Source: Eopsaltria australis
Lineage: Eukaryota; Chordata; Aves; Passeriformes; Petroicidae
Direction of reading: 5' to 3'
Assembly: GCA_034509425.1 (NCBI GenBank)
Contig: JAVTVJ010000011.1
Location: 9,500,001-9,564,000, forward strand
Length of the DNA stretch: 64,000 bases
Below the pieces are notes generated by a model. That model was not told where the DNA came from, did not search any database, and was given only the letters and a program-made list of their open reading frames with translations. The stretch's first letter is position 1. The number at the start of each line of letters is the position of its first letter. Positions 50,301 through 64,000 of this stretch are shown piece after piece. The position numbers were made by a program, and so were the translations under genes.

Positions 50301-53300
50301 AGGTATCAATCCAAGTTTCTTTGCTCTCCTGAGTTAGTGGGATGGACGAGGCTTTTCTTTCAATACATAATTCTTTCCTCTCTCCTTTCTCCTCCTTTCC
50401 AATTTTCCAGTTAATTTCTCTTTCTGTTCTAATTTCACATCTTGTTTTTGTGACTGTGCAACAGGAAAACTGGACACTGCATTTCACTCCTGAGGCTCTC
50501 AGACATAGAGGTTCACTGCCAAATGCCAAAGCCATGGCCCTGATGACTCCATCTCTCTGTGCTGCTCCTGTGCATCTGCTGCCTGACAAAAAAACCAACA
50601 GATCCTTGAGGAACATAGCTGCAAGCAGGGGCAATCACCATTCAAGAAAAGCTTTGTTTTAAGACACCCAGCAGAGATTACTTCAAGGTCAGCAGGAGGA
50701 TGCTGAATCCCACCTGGTATGGAGCCCCAGGGCCAAGACAGTGATAAAGCAGGGACTGCTCCCAGAGGTGCAGCACACTGAGAAGTTTCAACAAACTGAA
50801 GAGTTTTCTAGTTAAAGTTCTATGTAAACACATTGCACTTGTAAGGGGTGGACGACACAAATGTGAGTATTACCCAAGTCAAGTTACCAGATGAATTGTC
50901 TCTGCTTATCTCAGTAAAGATTGCCCAGAAAAGACAGTAAAGAAGCCAAGGAGAGTCAAGGGAGAAGCCACAAGCAAAATGAGTCCCAAACACAAGGTAA
51001 CATAGAAATTGCTACTTTTTCAGTAGATTTCAGTCCTCCATTTAACACCATTTCTATATAAACTAATATGCAGTTTGATTTTAGGCAGACACTCAGAGAT
51101 AGTTTTTATGCCACTCACATCAATCAGGAGAAGCAGAATGGGAAATCATTGCTGATACTGAGGCTTCCCATGATTTATCTCAGCAGTATCACATGGATAT
51201 TGAAAAGGACAGTGAAAATACATGATCTTAGAAGTGATATTCCACATACTTCCCACCAGGCTTATCTGGAAATATGCTTAAAAAAGCATCAGAGACATTC
51301 TTTCCTATTGCTTTCCATAGTGTCTCAAGCAGAAAAATATTAAGTGTGAAAAGAAACACACCAACCTAAATTAAGGAAGTGGGCATTTTCCCATCCAGTG
51401 ATGGGAAGGAGCCAATCTATCAGAGCAATTTTAGAATTAATAAGTTTCATAAGTATTAATAGATGGATCTAATCTACATTCAATGTTATCCAAATTACCT
51501 TGTGCTGAAAGAACAAGTTTTGTATAATGAAGAGAAACAAACGAAGCTCACAGAAAAATAATTAAAGTTGGGGAGTTGCAACGGGAATTCGAGTCAGCAC
51601 TGCCTCATGTTGTGTGTTGAAAATTTATTCTTACGGTTACCCAGCTTCCTCATCCATAAGGTGGAGATGATAATACTCGCTTCAGTTCCAGCAGTATGCC
51701 AGTAAGATCTACAGATAAGCCATCAGAACTATTATTAATATTATATATGCTTGGCATGCGTTTTTTACTTCAAAACAGTTTTACAGAATGCATTTCTGTT
51801 CTGCTCTCAGTGTTTAGGGAACCACTTTTTTAGACTTCAGGAAAGTTATTCTCAATTTATTTGCAACACTTAGGCATATTCTTTGCCATTGGCTTTAATT
51901 CTATTTTACAGCTTATTAGTTTTATGGGATTTTGTTCTCTGTACAATGTGAGAACACGGGAGCGCAATGATTCAACTAACACCAGTTTTACCAACCAGCC
52001 AGATTTAACAGGCTATTTCTTGTTGTATCCTATAAACACAGTGAGCAGCCAATCTGATAGCTAGTGATGCAAACCATAAGCAGAGGTAGTGTTTTGTGCC
52101 AAGATACAATATGTGGAGATTGCAAAAGCTCATAGTGAAATTTCTGTGGAAAAAAAAATACAGCATGGAGGTTTCTGTTATTTTGTGCAATTCAAAACAG
52201 AGTATCTCTACTATGAAAAACAGATATTCTAATTAGAAAAAAGCCAAAGATATTGACAGAATGAGAGAACATCTCATATTGTTCATGGAAGGTATCTGCA
52301 GCCAGCTGAGGGAAAACTTTATCAGAACAGGATGCCCAGATTTATTTTCATGCTCTGCCATACTCTAGGAGACTTTGGTCTAAATGACAAAGCAGTTTGC
52401 TTATATGGGAAGCACAAAATGTTCTAGCTTCTAGAGAGGGCTTATTTTTTAGTATCTGTGAAGTTGTTGGAGAATCTTACGTAAGAAGTTATTTATAATG
52501 ACTTAAAAATAGAATTTTCTTTGAGGTATCCTATCCAAATTATAGAAAAAAAGAAAGACTTAAGAAACAGGATGAGATATGTTTTTAAACCAGGGTTTTA
52601 AAAAAAAAAAAAACAACATCTTTGTAGGTCTCTCAAAAGGGAGACGGGTATACTGTCAGCATTTTCTGAACTGGCACAGAAGCTACAGGGGATAGTGGAC
52701 TATAAAATGCTGTCCTTGATGATATACAGACAATAAAATGAAAAAAAAAAGTCTTAAAAATTCAGAACGAAATAGCAGAGTTGGCAGTAATGGCCTGATT
52801 CACAGTTCCTGAGTGCTGGAATTTGACAGTACTGGATCATTAGAAATGCCTTAGTAACACAGACATCTCTCCTGAACAAACTGACATTGCTAAAATCCAT
52901 CAATTTGCTGGAATTTCATAACCACACTATGCTTTATTTCTCAGGTATTGTGGTCAACAGCTATAGCCAAAATATGTGTCTCTCTTCCAGTTATCTTTTT
53001 TTCAATCATGTATCCTTTTGCTAGATTTCACAAGTATTTCTTCATTTCAATTTTATTCATCCTTACACTTTTTTTGTAGAATAATGGGCTGTAATTAATG
53101 AAAAATCTGCTCAGCTGTAGAAATAAGTATTCTATTCGATCCGGCACAACACATTTAAGATGTCATTGTCAGCTTTAGGATATCTGTCTGTGTTAGTCAT
53201 CCTGCCAGCATTAAGATAGTAAAAGAAAAGATAAGGGTCTGCTGGAAGGCCCATGAAGCCAAGGGAGTCTTTCTACTGACGTCAGCTATTTTGTACCATG

Positions 53301-56300
53301 TTCCTCTAGCAAGGGATTAGGACACAAAGAAGAGCTTCTCATGCCAAATTCTGTACTTCTTCATCTGCACTCATTTCCATTGAGCAGGCTCAATAAAGTC
53401 TACTGGGACTGTCACTCCTGCCCCCTTTATACAAGTTTCAATGATTTCACTGATGGGTGAAGGGGAGCTTGGCAAGAGATGACTGAGAGCCACAGACAGG
53501 GAAAGGGGAGGGCAGAGGATCTGCTGGGGAATGCAACCACACAGGGCCAGCAGCACCCATCCTGTCACCTGAGGCCAGGCTTACAAGGTTGAGATGGATG
53601 TGGAATAAATGAGATCAAGGTCAGAAAAAAGCGATTAAGGTTGGGTTGTTTACTGGGCGGGGGGGAAGCTGGAGTGGAGAAAAGAGGCACAAGGGCAGCA
53701 AAAAGGAGGGTCAAGAAATGGCAGAAGTAGTAACAGCAGATGCAAGTGACGTTAACCAGGGTTGATTGGGAGCAACGACGAGGTGGGGGTGCACTTGAGT
53801 ACTGCAGCCTGTTGTCCTAAATTGGAACAACCAGCCAACCCTGTTGTTCTGAGCACATCATGTGTGCTGCCCTGCTGGCGCACTCAGGAGGACTGAGTGG
53901 GATGGGCGCAGGGGAACATCCAAGGTGGATGGATCGAGCATTCAGTGTTGTCATGGTGGTGCATGTACCAAGCCTGACAGCATCAGCCTCTTCCTGACCT
54001 TCTCCTCACATGCACACCAGCAGAAGGAAACCCTCTCCCACCAACACTGCGTCATCTGCCCGAAATGGCATCAGCTAAATTGATAAAGGCGGCGGCACTT
54101 TTCCATTGGCACAGCTTCGTATGTATTAGGGGCTTTGCCAGGATAATTTCACTAGCTAGGAGGGGATGATTATTTTTAGATGTCTCTACACAACATATGT
54201 ATGCTGGAAAAATCATCTGAAGTCATTTCACTGCTTGCCTAGTCCCAAAGAAGGAGTTAATGTCTTCAAATTCAGTAAGTGTAAGAGCAGGTAATGAAAG
54301 TGAATTGCCCATTTCTTCACAAAAATGCCATATGAAACTATTGCATTCTTACATTGAAAGCATTATTTTGGGGACAATAGGAACTTAACTAGAAAACTAG
54401 GCAAAGGTCTCTTCCTTCCAAATTGCTTTTTCCACTACTGCTTTTCTAAAATAACCCTTAGATCTTTTTTTGGTTTCATACTGACAAAATCTTCCTATAA
54501 GTATTACTGCCATTAGATATTGCACAAATTATCCTTATTATAGTGCAAACTACTGATGTTGAAATAACTAAGCCTTAGTTTTTCAGCAGACAGATGAGCT
54601 GTCTTTGGGTGCCAGCTGTGCTTCTGAAGTTTGGTTCAAATTCTGAAGTGAGATGCCACAGAGCAAAAAGAAATCATATATGAGAGTCATTATCCTCAAA
54701 AACAAAAGGTAGTTCTACAACTCTCAAAGAGAGCTAGACAAAAAGAAGAAAAAGGGGCTCGTTCATTAAGAAGACTTAATAAAACTCAGAGACCAACCTG
54801 CAGAAAGAAATCTGATTGCCTCCACACCAAGGCACCTACAGTAGATATACACCCAGAAACATCACTAAACATTTTAACTCTTATAAATTACAAGTTTTTT
54901 TTATTAAAATCTGTTCCATTTTTCAGAGACAGTGACTGAATGTCTACTGAATAACCACTGGAAAATGTCCACCTGCATTTACAGCACATATGCAACTGAG
55001 CAAAAGCACTGTTCAATGCTACAAAATGCAAACAATTGCACAATGCAGCACAATACTGGAGAATCCAGGCACTCCTAGGAGGAATATGAGATTTGGGATG
55101 TTAGTCATTGCCAGCATATTTCTTGCTTGGTTTAGCTACTAGAATATTTAACAATACCATGCATTCTTTATCAATGTTCTGTCAGGACAACCAGTGTTTG
55201 ATACATAGTGTGTTTGTTAATAGGAAGAAGATTTTAAGCTGCTAAATAAAAAGTTATATTTGTTAGGATTTATTCATCAATGAAATAGCCAAGACTTTGA
55301 AAGTAGATCTACCTACATGCCGTGTCAAAAATCACATATACAAGGTAAGTAACAATTTACAAGGCAAGCCTGTTTCGTTGCTGTTACTGGTCAGTGGGAA
55401 AAACTTCTGACATGCAGGTAAAACTTTTTTTTCTTAATTACAAGCTATTGAAATTCCCAACAAATTTTAAAATAATTAAATCATATGGAAAGAACTTGCA
55501 CTAATTTTATCTTTAAAAAATCATGATGAATATATGGGCAGATGACTTTCCATAATTCTTAGGCAGTGGTAATCACAGTTCTCGTGGTCTTTGATATAAC
55601 ACTCAGATTTTATTTGAGGCCCAGATATAACACTTGGCAGCTGTACACAAGAATGATCTCAAGTGAAACCCTCTTTACAATGATTGTCAGTTTCCTGTTT
55701 CAGGTGGTTGAATAAAGATGACATCCACCTGAAATAATTTGCCTTTGCAAAACCAAAAAACCAACAAGCAGTCTGATCCTGATCCTGTTCCCATTTCACT
55801 CGAGAGAACTCGAGAGAATTTTTCTCTACCCACTGCTTATATTCTTTCATGGAAAAGCAGAGATAGCTCAAGGCAGCAGGCAAGGTAGGCAGCAGCCTGG
55901 AGCAGAAAGCTGCCTACACCACCCAGGAGAAGACGAGCGCGGTGCTCATTTGCAATTCCACAGCCCGCACTGGTGCACTGTCTCACAACTCAAGATGCAC
56001 TGCCTGAGATCACGGCTTTCAGATAAGTTTCACCAGTGTATGAGTATCCATTGTTTATAAGTATCAGCTGCTCTGGAGCTGGACAGCCGATTTCTGAAAC
56101 ATTCTTCCGTCTTACAAAATTAGTACTATCATGTAAATCATTTGGAGAAATCTATGTTTTTACATACCCACCAAATAAACCCTCACTTGATGCTGGGCTA
56201 TGCTTGCTTCTCTCAGTACTTTTTCACAGCTGGTGGATATTTTGTTTTGTCTTGTTTTGTTTTCTAAATCCATGTAAAACAACTCCAGACTGATTTCAGT

Positions 56301-59300
56301 TCCGTGCTGCACAGATTTCTCCCAGAAAAGACTGATTATTTTCTTTCTGAATTTTCAGAGAATGTTTAAATATTTTATATAAAAGGAGAAACAGCTTCAG
56401 TAGGGATGCCAAGAGACCCACACTGGCTAATTCTACCTACCTATCAAGGAAGGTCACAGTCAGAGATCAAATCAGACAAGATGAGAGACAGAAATAGGAA
56501 AGCCTCAGTGCTGCCAACCTGCTCCGTTATGTATCAGGCATTTCCTCCTGGTTTTGGGAGACAGGGAGGAATACAACTTGCCTGGCTCCAGAAATGAGCA
56601 CTGTCAGCCCCAACTCAACAGCTCAGGGGTAAGACTTTGCTTCCATTCCTCTCCAAGGCATCTCTCATTAGGGGCAGCTGGAAGGGGTTCGTGTATAAGT
56701 GCAATAAGGAATTAAGAATTACGCCTGAAAGAACCTTCAGATACTGAGAAATAGGTGTCACAAAGCAAAACCTTCATGTACTCACCTACATGGGAGTCCT
56801 GTACTGCACTTAGCTTTTTGATCTCAAAGTCACTGGTCTCTCCAGTGCAGGTGCTCATCTCCTTGAAGGAAGGTAGGTTAAAGCACATACTCTGTTTGTC
56901 TTCTTTCATCCCACTCCATACAGACTCCTAACATTTCATCTTTCTGGTCTTCCTTAAGAGTCAGGAAATATAACAAATCATTGGGTGTTTTTAAGCACTT
57001 TAGATGCCAAATTAGGTGCTGAATGGTTATAATATGTGATTCAATTCAAATTAGTCTCTCTGTGTCCTCACACTTTCAAAATTACCCAGAAGATTACACT
57101 TCCTTAGCGCTGTCTGTATTTCCAAATCAGAAACTTCAGATGAAAATCAGGTATTTGAAAATTCTTAGTAAGAAACTATTGCAAGTGTCATTAGCTTTCC
57201 AAACTAAAGCATTTAGAAAACAATTTCACCAGTACAGATGAAAACTTAGCAGGAATCTATTGATTAGAAAACATCAGAATTAGTATTATTCAGGTCAGGA
57301 GACTTATGTGATAATATTTTCTTGTTAAAATGAGGTGGGTTGTTAAAGATGTCAGAAAATTACTGACAGGGACTTCAACAAAGAAAAAATACCCTTTGAT
57401 GTTGCCAAGAGAACTAGGAACAGTTTTGGAGGGGAGTGTATTTTGATCTGTTTTCCTACATGGGAATATTTTCCCCAAACAAGGTCAGTGGCAGATTCCC
57501 CCTTTAGGGCTTCAGTCTGATAACAATGATCAGTCCCCAACCACTTGCATGAATCCTGATTTGCAAACAGAAACCTGAAATTCTTTTTCACATCTCTTCC
57601 TGCGGCTGGCTGCACAGGATTTTCCTATCAGTACAATAGTACACTGCACACTATGTGCTAATGCTCTCACCCCTTCTCTGTGCTGCTATTACAAGGCAGT
57701 GTGCTGGTAAGGAAATCTGGGCTCATTAATCCTGCCAATACTCTGCACTGTGTCATGCGCTGCTCATTAGGAGCTATGGGCACCCAGACTGTCTCAGCCC
57801 ATCAGTTACAGAAGTTACAGAAGTTTCCCATCTTGCTGGTAATAAAGACACAAAGTCTGCCACTATCACAATTGTCTTCAGAAGAAGAAAAGCAGCAAGT
57901 GCTAATTAAAGGAGGTGCCACAGTAGGCTGTACATTAAACGTCATTCAGAATGAACACTGGAGTGTGAAGGATGGAAAGCTTGCTTCCTTTTTGCAAGAC
58001 ACTTAGCTGAAACTTAAACACTGAATGACCTCTCTCAAACAGTGCAATCTGCTTCTATTTTCCCAATTTCTGTATAGTAATGAAACATCCTTAAGCCTTG
58101 CATTAAGAAATTAACTGCAGCATTCAACAGGTTTTTAGCATTTCAACAAGTTCAAAATTTGTTCTTTCAATGCAGGATCAGCTCCGGTCCAGCAGTGGAT
58201 TTACTTCATCTGTCCATAGAAACTCATTGCTGTAATTTGTGAGCAGGATTTGCAGTAAGAGCAGGGTGAAGAGTGGAGGACAGCAATGATTGTAAGAGGT
58301 TTCATCTTACAGGGGTTTATATAAATTCTGGTATACTAGAGACTACCTTTTGGGACTACTGCAGCACGTCCCACCTGAGACAAAGTGAGCACCTCACCAC
58401 TTGTGACTGAGGGAGATCTGCCAGTTGGTGTATCTCTCCTGCAAACCCAGTCCCATTTATGCTATCTTCAAACACCACACCTACCCTAGGCAACATCTTA
58501 TACTGCTCATCTCTTCCCTTCTTTGGGGTGTTTTTCCCAATACAGTGCTCTCTTAACTGTAGCTAGAACTGCCAGTGTCCTGCTACATCCTCAAGCAATG
58601 CTGGCTCTTCTTCACAGCTAACTTAAATCCATTTCATGAGAACTATTGTCATGATCTTCCCAATCACTTTTTTTTGCAAAACTAAGCAGCTGCACTTTGC
58701 TAAAACCTTACTTAGAACTCAAGCTTCCCATGCCTTTGGGAATTTCTTGATATTCCTGTTTAGACTGTCTCCTGTTGCTCACTCTCTCTCCTACAATACT
58801 AAACTGGAGCAGGTGCTCCACCTGGGACCTCAGCAGGTCAAAGTAATTATGCACATATTTTGCAGTCATTACTTAGGGAGATCTACACATTAATTACTCC
58901 AGATTATTTTCCCCTAAGTAAATCTGCTTTCATTTAATATTAAACTATGCAGCAATCACACTGGAAGAGAAATAAAAGCATCCATTTACGTAGCTCACCT
59001 GGAGTAGCTGCTCTGTCTCAAGTTTGGAGGTGACATTTTTCCAAACTATTATTGTCAGCATATGCACACATGCAAATATATGCATTCCTGCATTTCAGAC
59101 CTGGTATCTACATCCATTCTGCATAAGATGGTTACACTTTCAACAGTTCTGCACTGTACTGAGAGCTATCAAAGACAAAGAATGTCAGTGAGCACTTCCG
59201 AAAATAAAACTTAGCTTTGTAAGACCATCTTTTTCAGCTATCTGAAGCAATCTAGATTTATTTTTATTATTGTAATGGACATTTTTATTATTATAATTGA

Positions 59301-62300
59301 GTAGATGTTATTATTGTTCACCAAACAATATCTTTAAATTAAATATTAAACGTTATTTTATGGGACTAATCAACACATCATAGCACTAATTTTCATTCAC
59401 AGTGCAGAAAAGGTCAATATGCAAATTGCAAAATGCTAAAAATGGATCTGCTCTGAGTAATGCCCAATCAAGTTAGTGAAACTACATCCTGAAGACAAAG
59501 TTTGGCTTTTTGTTTTACCTCTGATATTTTAAATCTGTTCTACAGACTAATGCAGGATTCAAAATGTCAGGGAGAAAAATGAGAAATTAAGCAATGTAGA
59601 AATAACATTTTCTGCCATTATGCACAATCTATTTATACTGCAGAAATCTTTGCTTTACTTTTTCTTGAAAAAACACATTTGATTATCCATTGGTTTTTCT
59701 GCTTTAATTTTTTTAAATTTAAATTTTCATAAATTGTTAATTTACTTATTACTTCTATATGCATATTAGATGAACCTTAGAACAACATTAGCATAATCTG
59801 GTTTTTTTTGGACCAGGGAGGCAATGAAAATAATCTTTTAAGCTGTTTGAATACACCTATATCATTCTGTAGAGCAGTCTGGTCAGTATGTTCTTGAGCT
59901 GATCATAGGTGACAATGAATTTTGCAATTTTTTTTGGTCAAAAATTGGGAAATTTTAATCATATCAAACCATAAGTAAAATGATCCAAAGACCAATGACT
60001 TTCATGAATGCATGAATAGAATATTTTTCTTCTGTTAAATATTTGAGATCTTCAGATGGATGGGGAGGGAAAAGTAGAAATCATTGCAAGCAATATGCAT
60101 CCCAAACTTTGTGTGCAAGTTTGTAACCAAGAGAGAAACTGAAATATATACAAAATATGTAGCAGTTATTGTACCTGGAAAGTACCTGGCAAACTGGTTA
60201 ACTTTCCATATTTATGGCCACGATACTGGTGCTTAGTACCTAACAGGCATAAGTTTTGCTGGGTAAAATTGCTCTGGAATAAATAGAGGATTTGATAGGT
60301 ACAGCAGTTATGTGTACATACATCTGAATCCACACATTCAGAAAGTCCTTTGGGACTAACCCATTCTGGAACAAAACATTTTGGAAGACAGGCATGTTAC
60401 AGCGAAGTCCCCACATGAACCATCTTTATTTATTAAGGAGGGCTTCTGTTCAGCATAAAGCTTTTTAAATTTGTAATTTTTGCCAGCTTGAAATTTCATA
60501 CAGGCTTCACTCCTTTAATTTTTCAGATATGCTCTTCACGTTTTTCTTTCTTAATTTCCAGGAAAAAACTGCTAGATGCTTCCATCACACTGTTACCACC
60601 TTGATAGGCATTAGTCTATCTTCACTTGTTCTTCGTATTTTAGGGTTTTTAGATCATGTCAGAAAAAGATGCATCTGAGCATGGAAAATACAGTGCTGTT
60701 ATACATATTTTAACACTACAGACATGAAAATCTGACAAGTCAGAACAAAGACCATGTTACTTGGTTGCAGTCCTATGAAGAGTCCAATGTTTGCTTTTGA
60801 CATATGAGGGACATTCAGTTGTTACCTTCATAAAAAAATCTATTAGACACCAGCACTTTTTTCCTAGGTGGTTGTAAGTCCACTTTATTGCAATTCTTCT
60901 CCTTTTAAAAATATTAACATTTATTGTGACTGAGTTTCCTCTGCCATCGTATTGCTCAGTCACACTCAATACTGTCAAATCATTGTACAATTCTTCCCAG
61001 CTGACTCAAGCACCACCATCAGGCTTTATTACTTCAATATTAACTCCTTTTTCCTTATGTTGGTTTGATGCCTTGCCCCACTGTAAAACTCAATGATTTA
61101 CTCCCTATTGCTTCCTAACTTTTAACCGGGTATTAATTCACTACAAGAGTTTCCTTTTCATTGCATAGCAGCTTTAATTCTTTTTAAGCCTTCAGGAAAG
61201 AACCCTATTAATAACTCCTGGAAATTCAAGTAGATTATAACTGGATCATAATTTTTACCCAAATCATTGCCTCCCCTGAAGAATTGGGTAGACTTGTGAA
61301 TTTTGACCTCTCCCTGTTAAGCCAGGCTGTTTAGCCTGCATGACGAACAACACAATCCTAAACTATAATTGACTCCCTGTTCCCATTCATTTCATGCTGA
61401 AGCACTAAACTGTAGCTGTGGTTTGAGAGCACTCATCTTGATCTGCGCTCCATGCATATGTGACAGTCCGACTGTCAGAAAACAAAAAGTTCTGAATTAT
61501 GGAATTTTTTCTTACAAAATTGTTATTAACCATATCCATTTTTTGTTTTCTTTTATTTCTCCAATACAATAAAAATGAATGAAGCTGTGGGAGAGAGGAG
61601 AAAGCTCATGAAAAAGGGGAGGTAGTTTTCCTAGAGTTCATTGCTAAGGAGACCAACAAGCCTAATTCCAATGGAGTAGCCCAAAGTGAGGGCTTCCTAA
61701 CTCAGAAGAGACCTCAAATCTTCAGGGGACAGAGGATAAAGACATCTCCAATGAAAGTTCCTAAGGAAACAGGTGATTTCACTCAGTGCTCCAGCATAGT
61801 GACAAAGCAATATTGTCACAGTGTACCCGACACTGGAGCAGTATCTGTGGACTGATGATTTAATATTGAGCTTTTATTACCATGTCTAAGGAATTTTGGC
61901 TGTCTGGTAAAGTGGATAGCAGACACAGGTCAAAGTACAGTTATTCACACCCAGTTTTATGGTTTGTTTTTTCTCATGTTATGACACGAGACACAAAGAA
62001 CGCGGCACAAAGGTTTCTGTCTGCTTGAACTGACAAATGTAGGATTCCTAATATAGAAGAAAAATCCATGGTGATATTCCCATAAGTATTACAGTGCTTA
62101 TCTTTTGATATAACTGTTCAAATATATTCATAGATACAGGTATATGTACACACAGAGAAAACCAGAAAAAGCTTGTTTCCCTCTAGATAACAATTGCAAC
62201 ATAGTGAAAATGGCTCACTTGCAACATCTATATGGAACGACCATATCCTTTTAAGTGATTACTTTGTTACAGTTTCATATTCATACAAATAAATTACAAA

Positions 62301-64000
62301 CAAAATGCTAGTGCTGCTAGAAGGGGCATTTTTTCCCTGGTTTTATAACTATTGTTTTACAATATAATTCTTATGGCTCAGTCTTCATAAAAACACTTGA
62401 ATGCAGGAATATAAAACCACAGCCACCTTTCCTAAAGATGTTTTCCAAGCAAAATCCAGGTTCCTGCTCCCTGGATTCTAATGTTGGCAGGCAGTTACTT
62501 TTCCTGTAACAGGCTGAACAAGATTCCAAATCTGAAAAAATAACAAGCTCTAAGAATATTCAGGTCTAGAAATGCATGTTCCATGAGAACTTTGAACTAA
62601 CCTTCTTCAAGGTATATACCTTTTTAAAGAAAGTAGAAGTAAGGTCTGAGTGAATCAAAGTACAAAATTGGAAGCAGAGGGGGAAGGGAAAAGCTTCCAC
62701 AAATCAAACTATTATGCGCTACAGAATTTTGCACAGACACCACAAATAGGTAGGTTAGAAAACAAAAGAACATGAAAGAGTTGAAAAGTGAAACAATATA
62801 GCTATAAAGAGCCAAGATTAATCATCTCTCTTTCCTTTGAAACAGAACATTCCAAAAAGGCATCACCAAAATGCAAGTAAGATGCCACAATAAAAAGATG
62901 CATTATGTACCAACAAATACTTAATGTTTGAAGAGACATCACAAAAACTGCATCACAGCCTTGAAATAGATATTTAATTCCACAGACAATCCTTGGTTTA
63001 ACTGGGTACAAAGAAAGGTGGTTTAGATGTCATTTTCTCTGTTTAACTCAAAAATAGGCATTTGTTTTAAATTTCTTTTTCTGTGGTGACAAATCCAGAA
63101 AAAATAGGGTTATGCTTTTTTTTGTACATCAATGCACACCTTTGTTACATTAACCTGAAAGAATTTTTTATCCTATATCTTTGAACTGCATACACAAATA
63201 TCAGAGAGGCAAATATAGATAAAAATTAACCTAGTTTAGAAACAGATTTTCTGTCATGACGTATCACAAGGAGAGTTAACTTTTTACTTTCCAAATAAAA
63301 AAAAATTAAATACTGAAACATTCTTTGAAATGTTAATATTTCATTCTTTAATAGAATCCTCAGAGACTTTCCAACTCTCACCTAATTTGAGGGTAATAGG
63401 TTACAGCAATTTTTATTGCTGCACTGGACATAATTCTTTTTTTGGTGTGCTTTTATGTTATGCCAAAATTGCCTGAGTGCATATGAGTAAGTTTAGGCAG
63501 AGGGAGGGGGCTGGTTTGCTGGTTTGGTAATTTTTTTAAAGAACGTGTACACATTTGAAGGAATGCTTTTGCTTTCTGCTTTGGTTTTTAACAAGCAACA
63601 TTTCTGACCATGCACCATCTCACTATTGTTTCTCTCTATACCCGCTGCATCTGCTCTGCAGAACTTCCCAATTTTATTTTTTTCCTGTAAATCACATTGT
63701 ATTTTGTATGCAAACCCTGCACAGAACTGAAAAGAATTTAATGAAATGTCCTCCACAGCCCATCACAGAGCTCTGATCTGCATGTGAGAAGGTGGCAGGG
63801 ATCGGACCCTGGCTGGGCTCTGCATTTGCCTCTCCCTGCCCTGTTCTGGCAGAGGAGAGCCCAGCAGAAAACTGCTGGCTTCTTTCAAAAAGCTCTCTAA
63901 GTGCCACAACTTGAAAAGCATAAAGAGGAAACTTATGCATTTAGAAACCCATCTACTGCCTGTAGCAGAGCCTGAAAAGCAGCAACAGAGAAAAGGAAAA
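44370..64000. other. Far 5' part of THRB locus (intron or flank), no gene recognised
   Basis: Nearly 20 kb with no coding exon, RNA gene or CR1 fragment that I can support. The longest open frame (49072-49605, plus, 177 codons) resembles nothing I know. The part 48290-48480 (GCTGGGTTAG repeated, GTGAGGTGGCTGG...) has the feel of a decayed interspersed repeat but I cannot assign it. A G-rich stretch occurs at about 53460-53780. Because THRB is very long in vertebrates, this is probably still its upstream intron. Confidence 0.5.

Overview
This window is vertebrate nuclear DNA, almost certainly from a bird. It is AT-rich and intron-dominated, and its only clear interspersed repeats are 5'-truncated CR1 LINE fragments, most with the typical ATTCTGTG-type 3' end. 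The one protein-coding gene I can identify is THRB, thyroid hormone receptor beta (NR1A2), on the minus strand. The gene therefore reads right to left; its ligand-binding-domain exons lie off the left edge.

Layout in transcription order. A CpG island with an unusual 39-bp tandem repeat and a near-consensus CTCF motif lies at about 38.99-39.47 kb, among three CR1 fragments. A 496-nt exon at 23880-24375 carries a TRbeta1-type A/B domain, diverged but alignable to the mammalian N-terminus. The TRbeta2-specific first exon (coding 16867-17194) has a TATA box and an upstream-ORF-rich microsatellite 5' leader. Three shared exons follow: 101 nt (6661-6761, first zinc finger), 148 nt (2689-2836, second zinc finger) and 206 nt (1099-1304, hinge and start of the ligand-binding domain). 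These sizes and phases match the known THRA/THRB exon architecture. Both N-terminal exons end in the same phase (one base of a Gly codon), so either can splice to the 101-nt exon. In-window coding length is 783 nt (261 codons) for TRbeta2 and 903 nt (301 codons) for the TRbeta1-type form.

Everything from 24.4 to 64 kb is non-coding as far as I can see: intron or 5' flank of THRB with CR1 fragments, simple repeats, inverted repeats and the CpG island. I found no second gene, RNA gene, CRISPR array or prokaryotic feature.

The points most worth following are: the bird TRbeta1-type A/B exon with its own strong-context ATG; a 75-nt phase-matched potential cassette exon (20621-20695) inside an ancient inverted-repeat element; a composite Onecut/OTX motif about 0.5 kb upstream of the TRbeta2 start; the uORF/microsatellite leader of TRbeta2; and the CpG island as a candidate alternative THRB promoter or insulator.
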